Counted from the first letter of the stretch, positions 47,319 to 59,045 are shown. The stretch is 64,000 nucleotides of DNA from Gentiana macrophylla (GCA_026214975.1 CM047815.1:76785299-76849298); one strand, 5' to 3'. Program-made: numbers and translations. The notes: a model not told the origin generated them from the sequence alone.

Positions 47319-49618
47319 TGATGAGAGAGAAATTTTATGATCATTATTATGACATTTCACCCCACTTTTGATACCATTTTGAGCATTATTGTATCAAATC
47401 AAGTCAAAATTACTAAGTTTTATTCAAATGTATAAGTAGTAGTTATTATATAAATTATCGTATTTTTATAAGTTTTATAAGTTTTGTACCGGTTTAAGAA
47501 CTTGAGTGTGTAAATATCGGATCTACGCTTTGGTATTTTGGTAATTTATTGTAGAACTTTAGGATGACCAAAACCCCGAGTGACGACACGCTTTGAGGTC
47601 TAAAAGAGGTGTTTTTAGGGATATAAGAGTGTCCACTAACTTAAGTGGTCAGTGTGGTCAGTGGTTAGTGAGTGCATCACTAACGAATTATATCTTCGAC
47701 GAACGAATGGTTCATCAAAACGACATTTTCTTAAGAAGAAGTCCTTCATGAAAGTTGTAGATCTTTGAAAGTAGTAATTTTTATATAAATTATGGTATTT
47801 TTATTGTATTTTATTTATATTAATAAAAATAAATTTCCACATTGCAAATCTGTGCTTTTGGACTTTTATTGTCGAAATTACTTGTGGTTCGTTTCTTTGT
47901 GTTCGTCACAAAAGATAAGATTTATCATGGAAGCGAATCGAATCTTGAATAACGAGGCGAGTTATGTCCGATACTTGGAGCCCAAGGATTTTCTGTTAAA
48001 ACTTTTGGTGTCGATTTGCGCGTGGTTCGTTTTCTATGTGATCGTGCAGAAAAATTAAAATTTACTGACGAAACGAAATTGAAGATTGAAGTCGACGCGA
48101 AGATACTGAATTTAAAAGAAAAGCCGGATCAATCCGGTGAAAAGCCGGATCGATCCGGCACTTCAATTTGTGGCTATATAAACAGAGCCAATTGAACAGA
48201 ATGAGCTGCCCCTTTCTTCCCCATTTCCCTCTTCTTCTCGTCCCTGCTTCTTTTCTTTCTTTCTTTTTTTTTTTTTGTTTTGAAGATCATATATATATAT
48301 ACATATATGATATATATATATATATATATATACACACACCCTTCATGTATGTATATATATTCTATATATGAATATATATGTAATAGATCTATCTATATTT
48401 ATATAGATCTGAATCCAGAATCTCGCTTTTTAATCTCGTTTCTCTTTTAATTTTCTTTTGTAGTATATATACATATATATATACATGTATGTATGTATAT
48501 ATGTTTTTCACATATATAAATAAAATGGTTATAAATATCGTTGTAATGGCGGAATAATTATCGAAGATTGTTGATTTGAAGCTTTTGGCGTATTTAGATC
48601 CGTGAAACGAATGCAGATCGATAGTCATGCTTAGGTAATATATTAAAAATTGTTATGTTTATTATTTCTATTTCTATTTATATATGATATTAAACTAAAA
48701 ATATATCTAAATAAGATATGAATCTGAATTAGTTAATCTTTTGGTAAAATGAATGATCGACTTCTGGTAATAATGATTAAAATCAATTATAATGAATCTC
48801 TTTCTTTCTGCGCTTAATGAAGCGTTAAAATTGAAAGACCGGAGGTAAAATTGGCGAGAGTGAAAGCGTGACAACGGAACCCGTTTCCTACCCGGCAGGC
48901 GATTTGTCCTAAAAAGATGAATCTTATTGAAATTTGTCTTTCGAGATCGTAATAATGTTAAATCATCAGTTTAATTGAAACTTAAACCGGAAAGTTGAAT
49001 CGTCCGGCTTTGACAACCGAGCCTTTTAAATAAAATTGACCGTTGATGAAACTAATGACTCCTTTTATCTAAAGGTAGATTTGTCTTTAATTGCTCAGGA
49101 AAACCGTAATGATTGTGGACCTTGGGTGATGCAATGGACGTATACAATTTAAATACGCCGCGTGTGAGGAGAGTTATCTAATGCTTGAGGAAAGACTGTG
49201 GATTCATACATAATTTACACTTGAATAAAGGAAGATCACATGCCTCATTTATTAACTAAAAGATATATTGATTCATAACGTATTCTTGGCTTAGATCAAA
49301 AATATATCTATATATTATATTAGTATTTATTTGTTTTATTTTACATTTTACTAACATCTAACTCTAACATCTAACTAATCTAACTATCTAACCCGATGAA
49401 CCGATAAAGCTGCGACTTAGATCGAGTTAATAATAAACTTCTTGTGTTTAACCCCACTTAAAAAAATTACCATGTTTTCCCTGAGGAATACGACACGACT
49501 CACCGGACTAGCCTACAATTTGACCAGTGACACTGCCAGGTTAGGATCTGTATAAGCTTCAGGTAATGTCCGTCGAACTTTTCTGGCGCCGTTTCCAAGG
49601 TTAGGTTTAGGTCTGTCA
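47319..49618 (+). repeat. 3' LTR of the gag-only element
   Basis: 2300 bp, a near-complete copy of the 5' LTR. Divergence is mostly short indels at CAG/CTG and CG-containing sites, so insertion age cannot be estimated from raw differences. Confidence 0.92.
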
Positions 49619-49623
49619 GCCCT

Positions 49624-50340
49624 CTCTCCAGCTCTGTGATTCTTAGTTGTTTTGTCGTCTCTCTGGCCGTTTCTTTGTTTTCAATTATTGTAATTTTTCT
49701 TAATATTTTTTTTTTGCAGTGAAGACGATAAAGATGAGACGAGAGGCCATAAATTCATACCCGCAATTCTATGGGTCGCCTCAATAGCCTGTAGAAAGTA
49801 TTACGGCCCGCCCTCTCGTCCCGTAAAAATATCTACGGGCCAAGGTCAAGCCGCAATAATTTCTACGTCCTAGGTATTTGAAATTTAAACGGTAGAGCTA
49901 TGCAGAAAATCCTACAGACCATGCAATTAACGACTAGAAATTTCAAATTTCCATGTGCCAGATTAAAAAGGCCAAAGAAATTTCTACGGACCGATTTCAA
50001 ACCGTATAAATTTCATGGTGCTTCATATGAATATAATGTTGAAACCGTAGAAATTTCTACGTACAGATATCACACTTTAAAAATTTCTACAGACCGATTT
50101 CAAAATTGTACAATAATTAGGCGGTACTTGAAAAAACAATGTCAGGTAAAACACTGGGAAAAAAAAAATCAAGCCTGATATCCTAAATGAGAAATGTTTG
50201 TCCAACAATATTTTGTGCACAACAAATGCCACAAGAAATTTTTACCCATATGATTTAATAGGCTCACGATCATAATAATGTTATAATTTTATTGTGACAT
50301 TATCACTACTATATAGCGCATCAAATTGTTGTGAAGTGCT
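49624..50340. repeat. Region with repeated CCGTAGAAATTTCTACGG-type palindromes
   Basis: Between about 49800 and 50110 at least eight degenerate copies of CCGTAGAAATTTCTACGG half-sites occur (TCTACGGGCC, TTTCTACGTCC, CTACAGACC, GTAGAAATTTCTACG). Such dense subterminal motifs are common in CACTA elements, but the terminal CACTA repeat cannot be placed with confidence. Before 49790 the DNA is pyrimidine-rich and non-coding. Confidence 0.45.
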
Positions 50341-50429
50341 TAGAGGAGTGGATAAAACCAGAAAAGCTCCGCAGTATCTCGCCATCCTTCCGGTCGGACG
50401 TCTGAACGACAGCTCGCCCAAATCCCCTG

Positions 50430-51377
50430 CTTAACTTTTTCCTTCTTCAATTGCGTTCACCCCTGCCCGCTCCGGCTTGACCGCCGGCGCCTTGCTCCTA
50501 CAGTCCAACAACAGCTCACAATTCTCCGCTGCTGCTTCCATTTCAGGTAAATTCCGATTTGGTTTTTATGTTTTTATTTTTAGGTATACTTTACGTGCTT
50601 CAGTGCTTATTTAGTTATTTTGGTTGCATAGTTCCATTAAACTTATTATTTTCCATTTGGATATTTTAAATACTTTATTGTAGTGTTTACGATTCACTCT
50701 CAAGATGCCTTGGTGGTGAAATGGTAGACACGCGAGACTGAGGTGACCTACCCAAGAAAGAAGAAGTGGCCTAAGTGGTTGGGGACTTTATACGCTGAAC
50801 ATTTGGTGTGAATGAGATGCCCCATTATAGAGATGTTTTTATGCTCAAGTGCAGCTTTACGATTTTGTTGTTGACTGTTTTGTATTTATTTTCTTCTTCT
50901 TTTCTTTTGGGATTCAGGTTTAGTGAGTGAGTCACTCACTCAGTTTACGTAAATTGGTAAATGCTTGGTAAATGCTAAGAAAATTTAAGTGTGTTGGATT
51001 AAATTGGATTAATTGATTACTGATGCTACATTGCTAATTTCACAGGTATTAATCTAATATGACAAGTGAGAAGCTGCAATCAAAGAAAACAAGCTTTATT
51101 GGTACAGTGTTTTCTGGACTTTTGGTTATCTTCTCTTCCAATTGTTAGTGTCCAAACCAGTGCCTTTAGAGCCTTCTTTAAACCCACAAGACTTTCTCAG
51201 TACTTTTTTTTTGAGGTGATATATTTATTCCTTTGAAAAGTGAAAATCAAGACTACCCGATAATAGTTTCTTGGATCCGTCATTTGGTCTAATCTCATTT
51301 CTAGGTGTCTCTAATATTGTCTTATGTATTGGAGAATAGCTGAGGGCAGTACTTATTTTGTCTCCTATGTCTGCCCC
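50430..51377 (+). other. Probable 5' UTR of the PPR gene with introns
   Basis: A GC-richer, pyrimidine-rich stretch (50430-50546) ends at CCATTTCAG followed by GTAAATTCC. A plausible acceptor (AATTTCACAG) ends at 51045 and another (TTTCTAG) at 51304. Splicing these would place a short leader upstream of the ATG at 51378. This is inferred from splice-like borders and composition only. Confidence 0.4.
50707..50739 (+). pseudogene. 5' half of a plastid-type tRNA-Leu(CAA) gene
   Basis: GCCTTGGTGGTGAAATGGTA followed by GACACGCGAGACT matches, from memory, the acceptor, D-arm and anticodon 5' strand of chloroplast trnL-CAA. Similarity stops exactly where the anticodon loop should begin, and no 3' half follows, so it is not a functional tRNA. 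It lies in the probable 5' UTR intron of the PPR gene. It is a short plastid insertion or tRNA-derived retroposed piece. Confidence 0.55.
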
Positions 51378-52965
51378 ATGTCACATTCGGCGTTGCTTTC
51401 CAGAAACAGTCTTCTACATTTGTCTAAGCATGCGTCGATGGTCTGCTTAGAAAATCGGCTTTCTTTTAGTTTTGGAACAATTTCTAATCAGCAGGAGCAG
51501 GAATGCTTAGATTTTAGAAAAGATACAGAGCTTGCAAATCTCATTGCTAAAGTTTGCTCTTCAAGGAATGAGGGGACTGTTTATGAATCACTGATGCATG
51601 ATCCTGATTTAAGAACTACACAAGTTACTCACCACCTCATTGGTTGTTTGCTTGATCGATTCAAAGATGATTGGAAGGCTTCTTTGGGAATTTTCGAATG
51701 GGCAAAAACGCATCAAGGTTATAAACCGTTGCCCGTTTTCTATGATCAAGTGGTCGACACATTGGGAAAGATGAAACAAATGGAAAAGATGCGTGCTTTA
51801 GAGTAGAGGAAATGAAAAAGACGGGTTAGTTTCTGTCAATACTATTGCTAAAATTCTGAGAAGGCTTGCTGGTGCTGGAGAGTGGAGAGATGCAATAAGA
51901 ACATTTCATGAGTTAGAAAGCTTTGGTCTGGAGAAGAGCACAGAAACTATGAATCAATTGCTGGATACTCTTTGCAAAGAGAAAAAAGTCGAGCAGGCCC
52001 GTGAACTCTTTTTTGAGCTGAAGTCTAATATCCCCCCTAATGCCAACACATTTAACATCTTCATTCATGGTTGGTGTAAAATGAATATGGTTGATGAAGC
52101 ACACTGGACAATTCAGGAGATGAAAGGCCATGGTTGTCAACCTTGTGTCATTAGCTACTCAACCATTATTAACTCTTATTGTCAACAATGCAACTTCGTA
52201 AGGGTCTATGAGCTGCTAGACGAAATGAAAGGTGAAAACATCGTACCAAACGTGGTGACTTTCACCACTATTCTGTCTTCATTGACGAAATCAGGGGCGT
52301 TCAAGGAAGCCTTAAAGATATCTGACAAAATGAAATCAACTGGATGCCAGCCTGACACGCTCTTTTACAATGCTTTGCTTCATGCACTAGGCAGGGCTGG
52401 GAAAGTAAAAGAGGCTGTTCGTGTTTTCGAGGTGGAAATGCCAAAGATTGGCATTGCCCGGAATACGTCAACATACAATACCATGATTGCATTGTTTTGC
52501 CGCCATGGACAAGTTCAAAAAGCTTTGGAAGTGCTCAGGAAGATGGAATGTTCTTCTCCTCCTCATTGTTGTAAGCCTGATGTTCAATCATACTATCCAC
52601 TTCTCAAGTCTTGCTTTACAGATGGAAAGAGCATAGTTTGCTTGAGGAAATCGACGGATGAAACTACAGATAAGCATCATTTAGGCTTAAACTTGTATGT
52701 ATTGATGGATGAAATGACAAATAAGCATCATTTAAGCTTTAATTTGTCAACATACAGTCTTTTAATCCATGGATTATGCAGAGCAAAGAAGGTTGAGGAT
52801 GCCTATAACATATTTCTTGAGATGATAAGTCAGGATATAACACCAAGGTATCAGACATGTCGGTATCTCCTGGATGAAGTGAAACAAAAGAGCATGCTTG
52901 ATGCTGCTGATGTTGTGGAGAACTTAATGAAGAAGATGACACAAAATAGATCAAAGAAGGAATAA
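51378..52965 (+). pseudogene. Pentatricopeptide repeat protein, P class, probably mitochondrial (frame broken by two indels)
   Basis: PPR proteins bind organellar RNA. The chosen start MSHSALLSRNSLLHLSKHAS is Ser/Arg/Leu-rich and lacks acidic residues, like a mitochondrial presequence; an in-frame ATG at 51324 is possible. Conserved non-PPR N-terminal text (WKASLGIFEWAKTHQGYKPL) precedes tandem 35-residue repeats. Examples are TFNIFIHGWCKMNMVDEAHW, SYSTIINSYCQQCNFVRVYE, TFTTILSSLTKSGAFKEALK, FYNALLHALGRAGKVKEAVR and STYSLLIHGLCRAKKVEDAY. Around 51799-51829 an extra GA and a missing T shift the frame by one, splitting the reading at codon 143. Both sides are otherwise clean, so sequencing error is possible. 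About 530 codons in all. The closest PPR orthologue is not identified. Confidence 0.85.
52656..52746 (+). repeat. In-frame 51-bp tandem duplication in the PPR gene
   Basis: GGATGAAACTACAGATAAGC.. at 52656 recurs as GGATGAAATGACAAATAAGC.. at 52707, giving DETTDKHHLGLNL and DEMTNKHHLSFNL. It adds 17 residues between two PPR motifs without breaking frame. Confidence 0.85.
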
Positions 52966-53736
52966 GTGATATGTTTCTGCTTCAAATAATTTTGTTTCCA
53001 GTGTTGTTCATATTTATGGGTTTCGTTTTTCTCCATAAAAATCAGATCATCATTTGTCTAGTTATAAACCATTGTAAAATGATAGGCACATTACTTTACT
53101 AAACCTTTGATAATGATGACACTTTACTTTGGTAGTAACGCCTCAGAATGGATTATTGCATCAAGTATCAGTCAGAAAGTATCAGTTTTGTTTTCTGACT
53201 GATATTGAGTCTATAAAATACCCAACATCCTGACTCAAATTCGATCAGAATAACATATACGTGTGAAAAGATTCTCACTATAATTTTATACATATATCGT
53301 CTATTGTCATTGATTCATAATTTATGCATTTACGATTGTTGACGTATGATTCTTATGCATATTTGACTTGTTTGTTTCGCAGGAAGGAAATGAAATGATT
53401 TTTTTATTACATTTCAATGTTTGCTATGATTATAAGATAATGAAATGAATTTCATTCCATGAGTATGAAAAATTCAATATTCATTAACACAAGCATTGAG
53501 AACAAGTGATTAAAATCATCTCACAAAGTGCTAGCAAATACAAGCTCGTCACTCACAAAGATATGAAAAACAAGATTGAAAATTTCGTTAATTTCGTCCA
53601 CGGCTTCCATGGAGCTTGAACACACCAAAAGATGAAGTCTTCTTCCACAAAAGTTGAAATAAAATTGATTGCAAGCATCAATCTATGTTTATATCTACTT
53701 TCATAAAATTAGGGTTTCAGATGGTTGCATGATTCT
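52966..53736. other. 3' flank of the PPR gene, nothing else recognised
   Basis: AT-rich. The PPR polyadenylation site is probably within the first 150 bases (several AATAA-like and CCATAAAAATC stretches). A small inverted pair AGTATCAGTCAGAAA / TTTTCTGACTGATA lies at 53165-53205. Confidence 0.45.
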
Positions 53737-55805
53737 TGTTATATCCCGAATTTTAGAAAACAACAGACATGTCAATTTGTAAAATTCGGGATAATATATT
53801 TATTAATTATGGATTTAAGTTTTAAGAAAATAAAAGAAAAATGGATTTATGAGAATAATTATGATTAAATGGAATTAATTATAATTAATAGCATTAATTA
53901 GTGGGAGGTTATTTGCAAGAAAACAAAACCTCCCATTATCTCTGGGAGTTGTCAGAAAAACCATGGCATAGAAAACGTTCAAACTCTTGAGAGCGCACAA
54001 AAAAAAGGGTAAGAGTCTTCTCCAAAATTGCTCATCAAGTTCTTGTCGGATTTCAGAATCGTTTGAAGATTCGGATTCAGCAGGAAGAGAGCATCGTTGT
54101 GATACAAAAAAGTCGGAGCTTTGTTAAGGTTCGTTTTATTTTAGTTATGGTTTGATCAAGTTTCAAAAATTTGGGTTTAGATGAATTCGTAGTTCTTTTG
54201 GTTTAGAGGCTTGTGATCATCAATTAATCCAAGTTAATTGTGACTAAATAGGTTCCAAGTTGAAGTCTTGGAAAGTCTTTGCAGCTTCTTCTTGTGGTTT
54301 GCTTGTTTGAAAGGTAAGAGAATCTTCCTTTACAATGCTTAGCTTGAGTTTTAGTGTTGATATGTAGCAAGAATTCATGTCTAGATGTTGTTGATGTGCT
54401 TTGATATGTTACAGCATGTTTAGAACCTGTTTTGTTGATGTTTTGATGTATATTTTGATGTCGATCATGTTGGGAAAGAGTTGGAAATCGTAAAAGTTCA
54501 GAAAAGTGTGATTTAAGGCAGTTTTGGCCCTTTAGCGCACACCAAAACTGTTGTTTTGCTTTAATGAGTGTTTTGAGCCCCAAATCTAGTTTTGAATGTT
54601 ATTTATTAACCTAATAACACTAAATGAATATGAACAAGCCCTGAATAAGTTTCTAATGCGTTTAGTTCTGGCACCGAATGGATTCTTCACAAGAGATGAA
54701 GTTCGGGACCGTCGGAATAGTATGATCGGCTTGTGCTTTGATGAATTAGACTTCATCAATGTCTGGGTATGTGCTAGGGCTAGTCCGTGTCTAGTGGTCT
54801 AGGTAAGAGAGTAAGATCTGTGAGGGAGCTTACTTGAAAATACATAGGTGGCTAGTTAAAAATCAATAACAAACGTACGTGTGTAGTTAAAAGACTAAAC
54901 ATCATGCTATTCATGGTAAGGTACCAGGTCATATCGCGATGTGTGGGAGGTCGGATAAAGCGAATAACCTTGCTGGCATTTGAAAGACACCGGGAGTAGG
55001 GGAACTTCGTGAATGAATAACTCTGCTGGCCTCATAGGGGCACTGGGAGTAGAGGGATTCACCGAACATGTGCACTATCGGGTTCATCCCGTGGCTATCG
55101 GTGTGATCCACTGATAGGTTGCAAAGTTATATCTCGTAGAGGATATACATCATGCGTAGTACCCTTGAGTACGGATGTAACAAAGATAAGTTAAGCTAAA
55201 AACAAATAGTCACACTATGTTGATGAGCATGAAGTGAAGCCTATAGTTGTGTCGGTCACACAAAGATAACTTAATAATAATAATATGAACATTTTCGTTG
55301 TAAGACTTACTTATACATTAGCTTCTTCATCTTATCTAAGTACGTTGTACTTGCCCAAATTGCATTTTGTTGTATGCTTTGTGTGGTGAGAAGATGCACA
55401 CGTTGATCATGAGGTTGTTGAGGACTACGAGGATGACGTTTGATGATGCTACGATGATGTTTTCCTTTTCTTTATTTCTTTTTAGAAATTATACTTTGTT
55501 CTCTAGACTTTGGTGTTGTACTTTTGTCCCAAGTTTTTGTAAGACAAGTTTGTTGTATTCCTTCTTTGGACATCGTATCTTGTAAGATATTTGTTGATGT
55601 AAGCTACACATTTCTATCTTTAGTATGTTGTAATATAATATTAGTTACTTTTATGGTTTCTCGCCGAGTCTTTGACTTCCGTTTGCTTTATTTTGATACG
55701 ACGCGTAGATGTTTTTTTTCAGTATAATATTGAATATTTTAATATTATACTTGCGGAACGTTCTCTTCCCGGATAAAACTCGATATCCGGGAGCGGAGCG
55801 TTACA
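53737..55805. mobile_element. Solo LTR, probable Ty3/Gypsy, 2.07 kb
   Basis: Begins TGTTATATCCCGAATTTTAG and ends GGAGCGGAGCGTTACA (TG..CA), the style of chromovirus (Tekay/Del-type) LTRs. The flanks ATTCT and ATTCC match at four of five bases, an imperfect target duplication. It contains a local duplication at 54965-55060 (both parts with CTGCTGGC..GGGAGTAG). No internal domain flanks it. Short frames within (54596-54802, 55367-55727) are not recognised. Confidence 0.65.
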
Positions 55806-56239
55806 ATTCCAACATGTTTTACGTCAAATTCATATTGAAAAGACCGAATCTTCTTCTCAAGAGGTTTAGAGCTTTTTCTCGTTTATTTTATTATTTAATG
55901 GTGTTTTAGTTTTGGGTTGACAAAGGTTACGGCCAGTCTGAATCATTAAAGGTGAGATAAGGTTCAAGCATGATGTGAATGAGAGTATCATTAAAGGTGG
56001 CCAATAAAGATGTGAATGAGAGGAGAGGGTGGCCATGAGAGAGTGATGAATTCGGAGAATGATTTGAAGATAATGTGGACGTTGAAGACCTTTTTCAAAT
56101 CGAATTTAGGTGAGGTCCTTCTGCTATAAAAGGAAGGCGTTATAGAGTTGAAAAACACAGAGAACACAAACGAATGAAAACCGAAAAAGCAACATACCGA
56201 GTTTCATATTCTTAATCGAGCTAATAGAAAAAATTATCC
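55806..56239. other. Intergenic DNA, no gene recognised
   Basis: Contains a small tandem duplication (ATGTGAATGAGAG..ATCATTAAAGGTG at 55970-56030). Otherwise featureless. Confidence 0.4.
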
Positions 56240-57900
56240 CGCATCTTTACCGAAAAATTGTAACTTAAGCAAAAAAAAAAACAACAACTGTAACTTGGCC
56301 CTCTTTTTTCGTTTTGGTTTTACCAGTCCATCATGTTTCATTTTTGTTTACAAGAATGGTCCCTATCTTTACCAAAAAAACTGTAACATAACTCTCTTTT
56401 CGTTTTTGGTTTGACCAGTCCCCCATCTTTCATTTCCCTTCAAGAATGATCCTTCATCTTTACCGAAAAGTTGTGACTTAAATGGACCAAAGTTGCAAAC
56501 AGGGCCGGCCCTGGCATTTTTGGGCTTAAGGCCAAATCCCCGATTTGGGCCTTTTAGCTGAAGTTTTTTTTTTTTTTTTTTTTTTTTTTGTTGTTGTTGT
56601 TGAAAAACATACTTATCACATTTTTAACATCCGTAAATAAAAAATTCAATTTATTGATAGCCTCAAAACATGCCTACAAAGTAGTCTTTTCTAGTATATT
56701 TAGAAACAAAAATCAAATTCATACGTATACACAAACACACTTACATATTGCTATTTCAAGATTGCTTTTGCAACACATTTAAAGCGAAATCATTAATCAA
56801 AGTAAATTCTCAATTTCATTAACCATATTATTTATAACTTGAAGATTGAGATTAAATTTATGAATTGTGGAAAATTGAAAGAAGGAAAGAAAAAGCAGCG
56901 GCTGAGAGTGAAGAAGATGCAGGGGAAGGGATAATGAGGAGGACGTACTTAGGAGTGAAGTGAAGTTTTTATTTTTGTTTGTTTGTTTTATTTTCTTTGT
57001 GTGTTTTATTTATATAGATATATAATAATATAAAATAATATATTCTTTTTAATTTCTATTGTTTTCCAAACAAAAAATTAATAAAACTTGTTTGTATGTC
57101 TATTTTTTTTTGGGCCAAGTAATTTTTTTTTATTGGACCTTTATCGAATGGAGTAAAAAGAAATTTGGGCATTTATCAAAAAAAAAAACATAATATATTA
57201 GGTTGGATCGGATTGAATCTACACGAATTCTTTTTTCTTTTAGCGAAACATGTACCGTTGGGCCCTCCCGGCACCGTTGGGCTTAAGACGACCGCCTCTC
57301 CGGCCTCACATGAGGGCCGGCCCTGAATTGCAAAAATAAAATAAAAGATGAGGGACTCACACACATAAACAAAAGAAGAGGCTAAATCACGACACCCCGG
57401 TAAATATGGGGGTTGTGCTGCAAAAAAATGAAAGATGAGAGATCAGTCAAACCAAAGCGAAAGAAGAGAGATAAGTCACAACTTTTAGGTAAAAATGGGG
57501 ACCATTCTTGCTATTAGCTACGAAAAGTTGTGACTTAAATGAATCAAAGTTGCAAAAAAATGAAAGATAAGGGACTGGTCACAACTAAACAAAAGAAGGG
57601 GGCTAAGTCACAACTTTTCGGTAAAGACGAGGAACCATTCTTACAAAAATAATGAAACATGAGGGACTGGTCAAACCAAATCAAAATAAGAGGGTCAAGT
57701 CACAACTTTTAGGTAAGGATGGAGTATTATTCTTGCTATTAGCTCCTGTATTTTAGTTTGTAATACTTGATGATGTAGAACCTGGCTTAAGTAAATAGCA
57801 AGTTTGGTCCCCTATCTTTACAAAAAAGAAGTGACTTAACCTTTTTTTTTTGGTTTGGCCAGTCACTCATCGTTTAATTTTTTTTTTGCAACTTTGATCC
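56240..57900. repeat. Clustered repeat modules in both orientations
   Basis: A module containing TTTACCGAAAAGTTGTGACTTA and GGTTTGACCAGTCCCCCATC occurs at 56330-56499. In the opposite orientation (CTAAGTCACAACTTTTCGGT, GAGGGACTGGTCAAACCAAA) it occurs three to four times at 57340-57740, and again in the first orientation at 57798-57900. It is probably a nested or fold-back repeat; no coding capacity. A hAT-like element splits it. Confidence 0.7.
56500..57325. mobile_element. Non-autonomous hAT-like element, 826 bp
   Basis: Both ends carry CAGGGCCGGCCCT as inverted repeats. The flanks GTTGCAAA and ATTGCAAA (7 of 8) fit an 8-bp hAT duplication with one extra base at the right. Further inside, GGGCTTAAG and GGCCTTTTAG segments continue the imperfect TIRs. 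The interior is AT-rich with no transposase. Confidence 0.75.
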
Positions 57901-58218
57901 ATTTAACGGATAGTCAACAAAAAGTTAACGGAATTCTTATGCTTGTCTTTCACGCGCCGTTTGCTTATGAAAAAACCATTATTTTAATCAATTATATCAA
58001 TCCCACAAAAAAAATTATCCAAATTTCTCCTGCAAATATTGTATGTAAATCTATCAAAATACAAGCTTATCACACCTATTTTTCCTCCCGTCGTGCTCAG
58101 CCGCTTGAATTTAGGGAAATCAAGGTGCATTAAAATAAAATACATTCAGTATCAATCTATGCTAAAATGTTTCCCACCTTCTATGCTTGAAGCTTGATCT
58201 GACGCTTTTACTTCCGTC

Positions 58219-58370
58219 GTTACTTCACTCGTAATTGTTAGTATATGTTGAAAATGATCATTCTTATTGCGTTGTTACTTCACGTGTTACTGTTACTTCG
58301 TTCGTAATTGTTACTTTATGTTGAAATGATCTTTCTTATTGTATTGTTACTTAATTTGTTATTGTTACTT
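58219..58370. repeat. Two-unit tandem repeat, period about 73 bp
   Basis: GTTACTTCACTCGTAATTGT at 58219 recurs as GTTACTTCGTTCGTAATTGT at 58292, each followed by ATGTTGAAA-ATGATC and TTCTTATTG. Non-coding. Confidence 0.75.
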
Positions 58371-58574
58371 CAATCAAAGCTTATCAAATCGAATAGAAAT
58401 GGTGAACACCGTCAATAGAAAATGTTCATTACACAAAATCTTACATAATTAGCATTATATATATTTTTAACGAAGCCACATTATTTGCTTGCGCTTATAA
58501 TCGAATATACATTGCATTAAGAAGATTGTTTTGATGAACCGCATTAGTTAAGGATGACACGTATATCATATGAG

Positions 58575-59045
58575 GCTTGAATGTAATCGAGTCGAGTCGA
58601 GTCGATACTCTCTAGGGCTCGACTCGACTCGACTTAAAAAGTTCGGGCTCGAAACTCGGCTCGAGTTCGATCGAGTCATACAAAATCAAGATCGAACTCG
58701 ACTCGCAAAATACTCGATATAGCTCGACTCGGCTCGTAAGCTCGATTATTTTCCAAGAATTCATTTAATTTTTAATGAAATATAGAAAGATCGAGCTCAA
58801 CTCGTTTAATACTCGACTCGAATAATTTTTTTTAATTATGAAAAATAATCTTTAATAATAAATTTAAGTAATTTAATTAATTAAATAATTATTTAATCAA
58901 GCTCGATTAAGCTCGCGAGCTACTCAATTAATATATTTTAAAGCTCGAGCTCGCTCAAGTTAATTATTCGAGTAGCTCGACTTCGAGCTCGAACTCGAAA
59001 AAACCGAATCGAGTCGATCTCTCTTACGAGTCGAAGTCACGAGTA
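58575..59045. repeat. TCGAG-rich palindromic repeat
   Basis: Packed with CGAGTCGA, GCTCGACTCG and AGCTCGAGCTCG palindromes on both flanks of an AT-rich centre (58750-58900). The left part reads mostly CTCGACTCG and the right part its complement, so the whole can fold as one large imperfect hairpin. This is a common type of non-autonomous plant repeat; termini and target duplication are not resolved. Confidence 0.6.

Larger units (their letters stand above)
40365..49618 (+). mobile_element. Gag-only LTR retrotransposon (non-autonomous, TR-GAG type), 9.25 kb
   Basis: LTRs 40365-42658 and 47319-49618, starting TGATGAGAG and ending CTGTCA, with exact target duplication GCCCT at 40360-40364 and 49619-49623. 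The primer site TGGCGCCGTTGCCGGG (42664-42679) uses tRNA-Asp as in Athila. The 4.66-kb internal region has a recognisable gag but no protease, RT or integrase motif in any frame. It therefore depends on an autonomous partner. Its 3' non-coding region shares several structured motifs with the Athila element at 24757-39244. Confidence 0.88.

Noticed and set aside
50707..50739. Functional tRNA gene
   Set aside because: Only the 5' half is present; no anticodon loop, T-arm or acceptor 3' strand follows.
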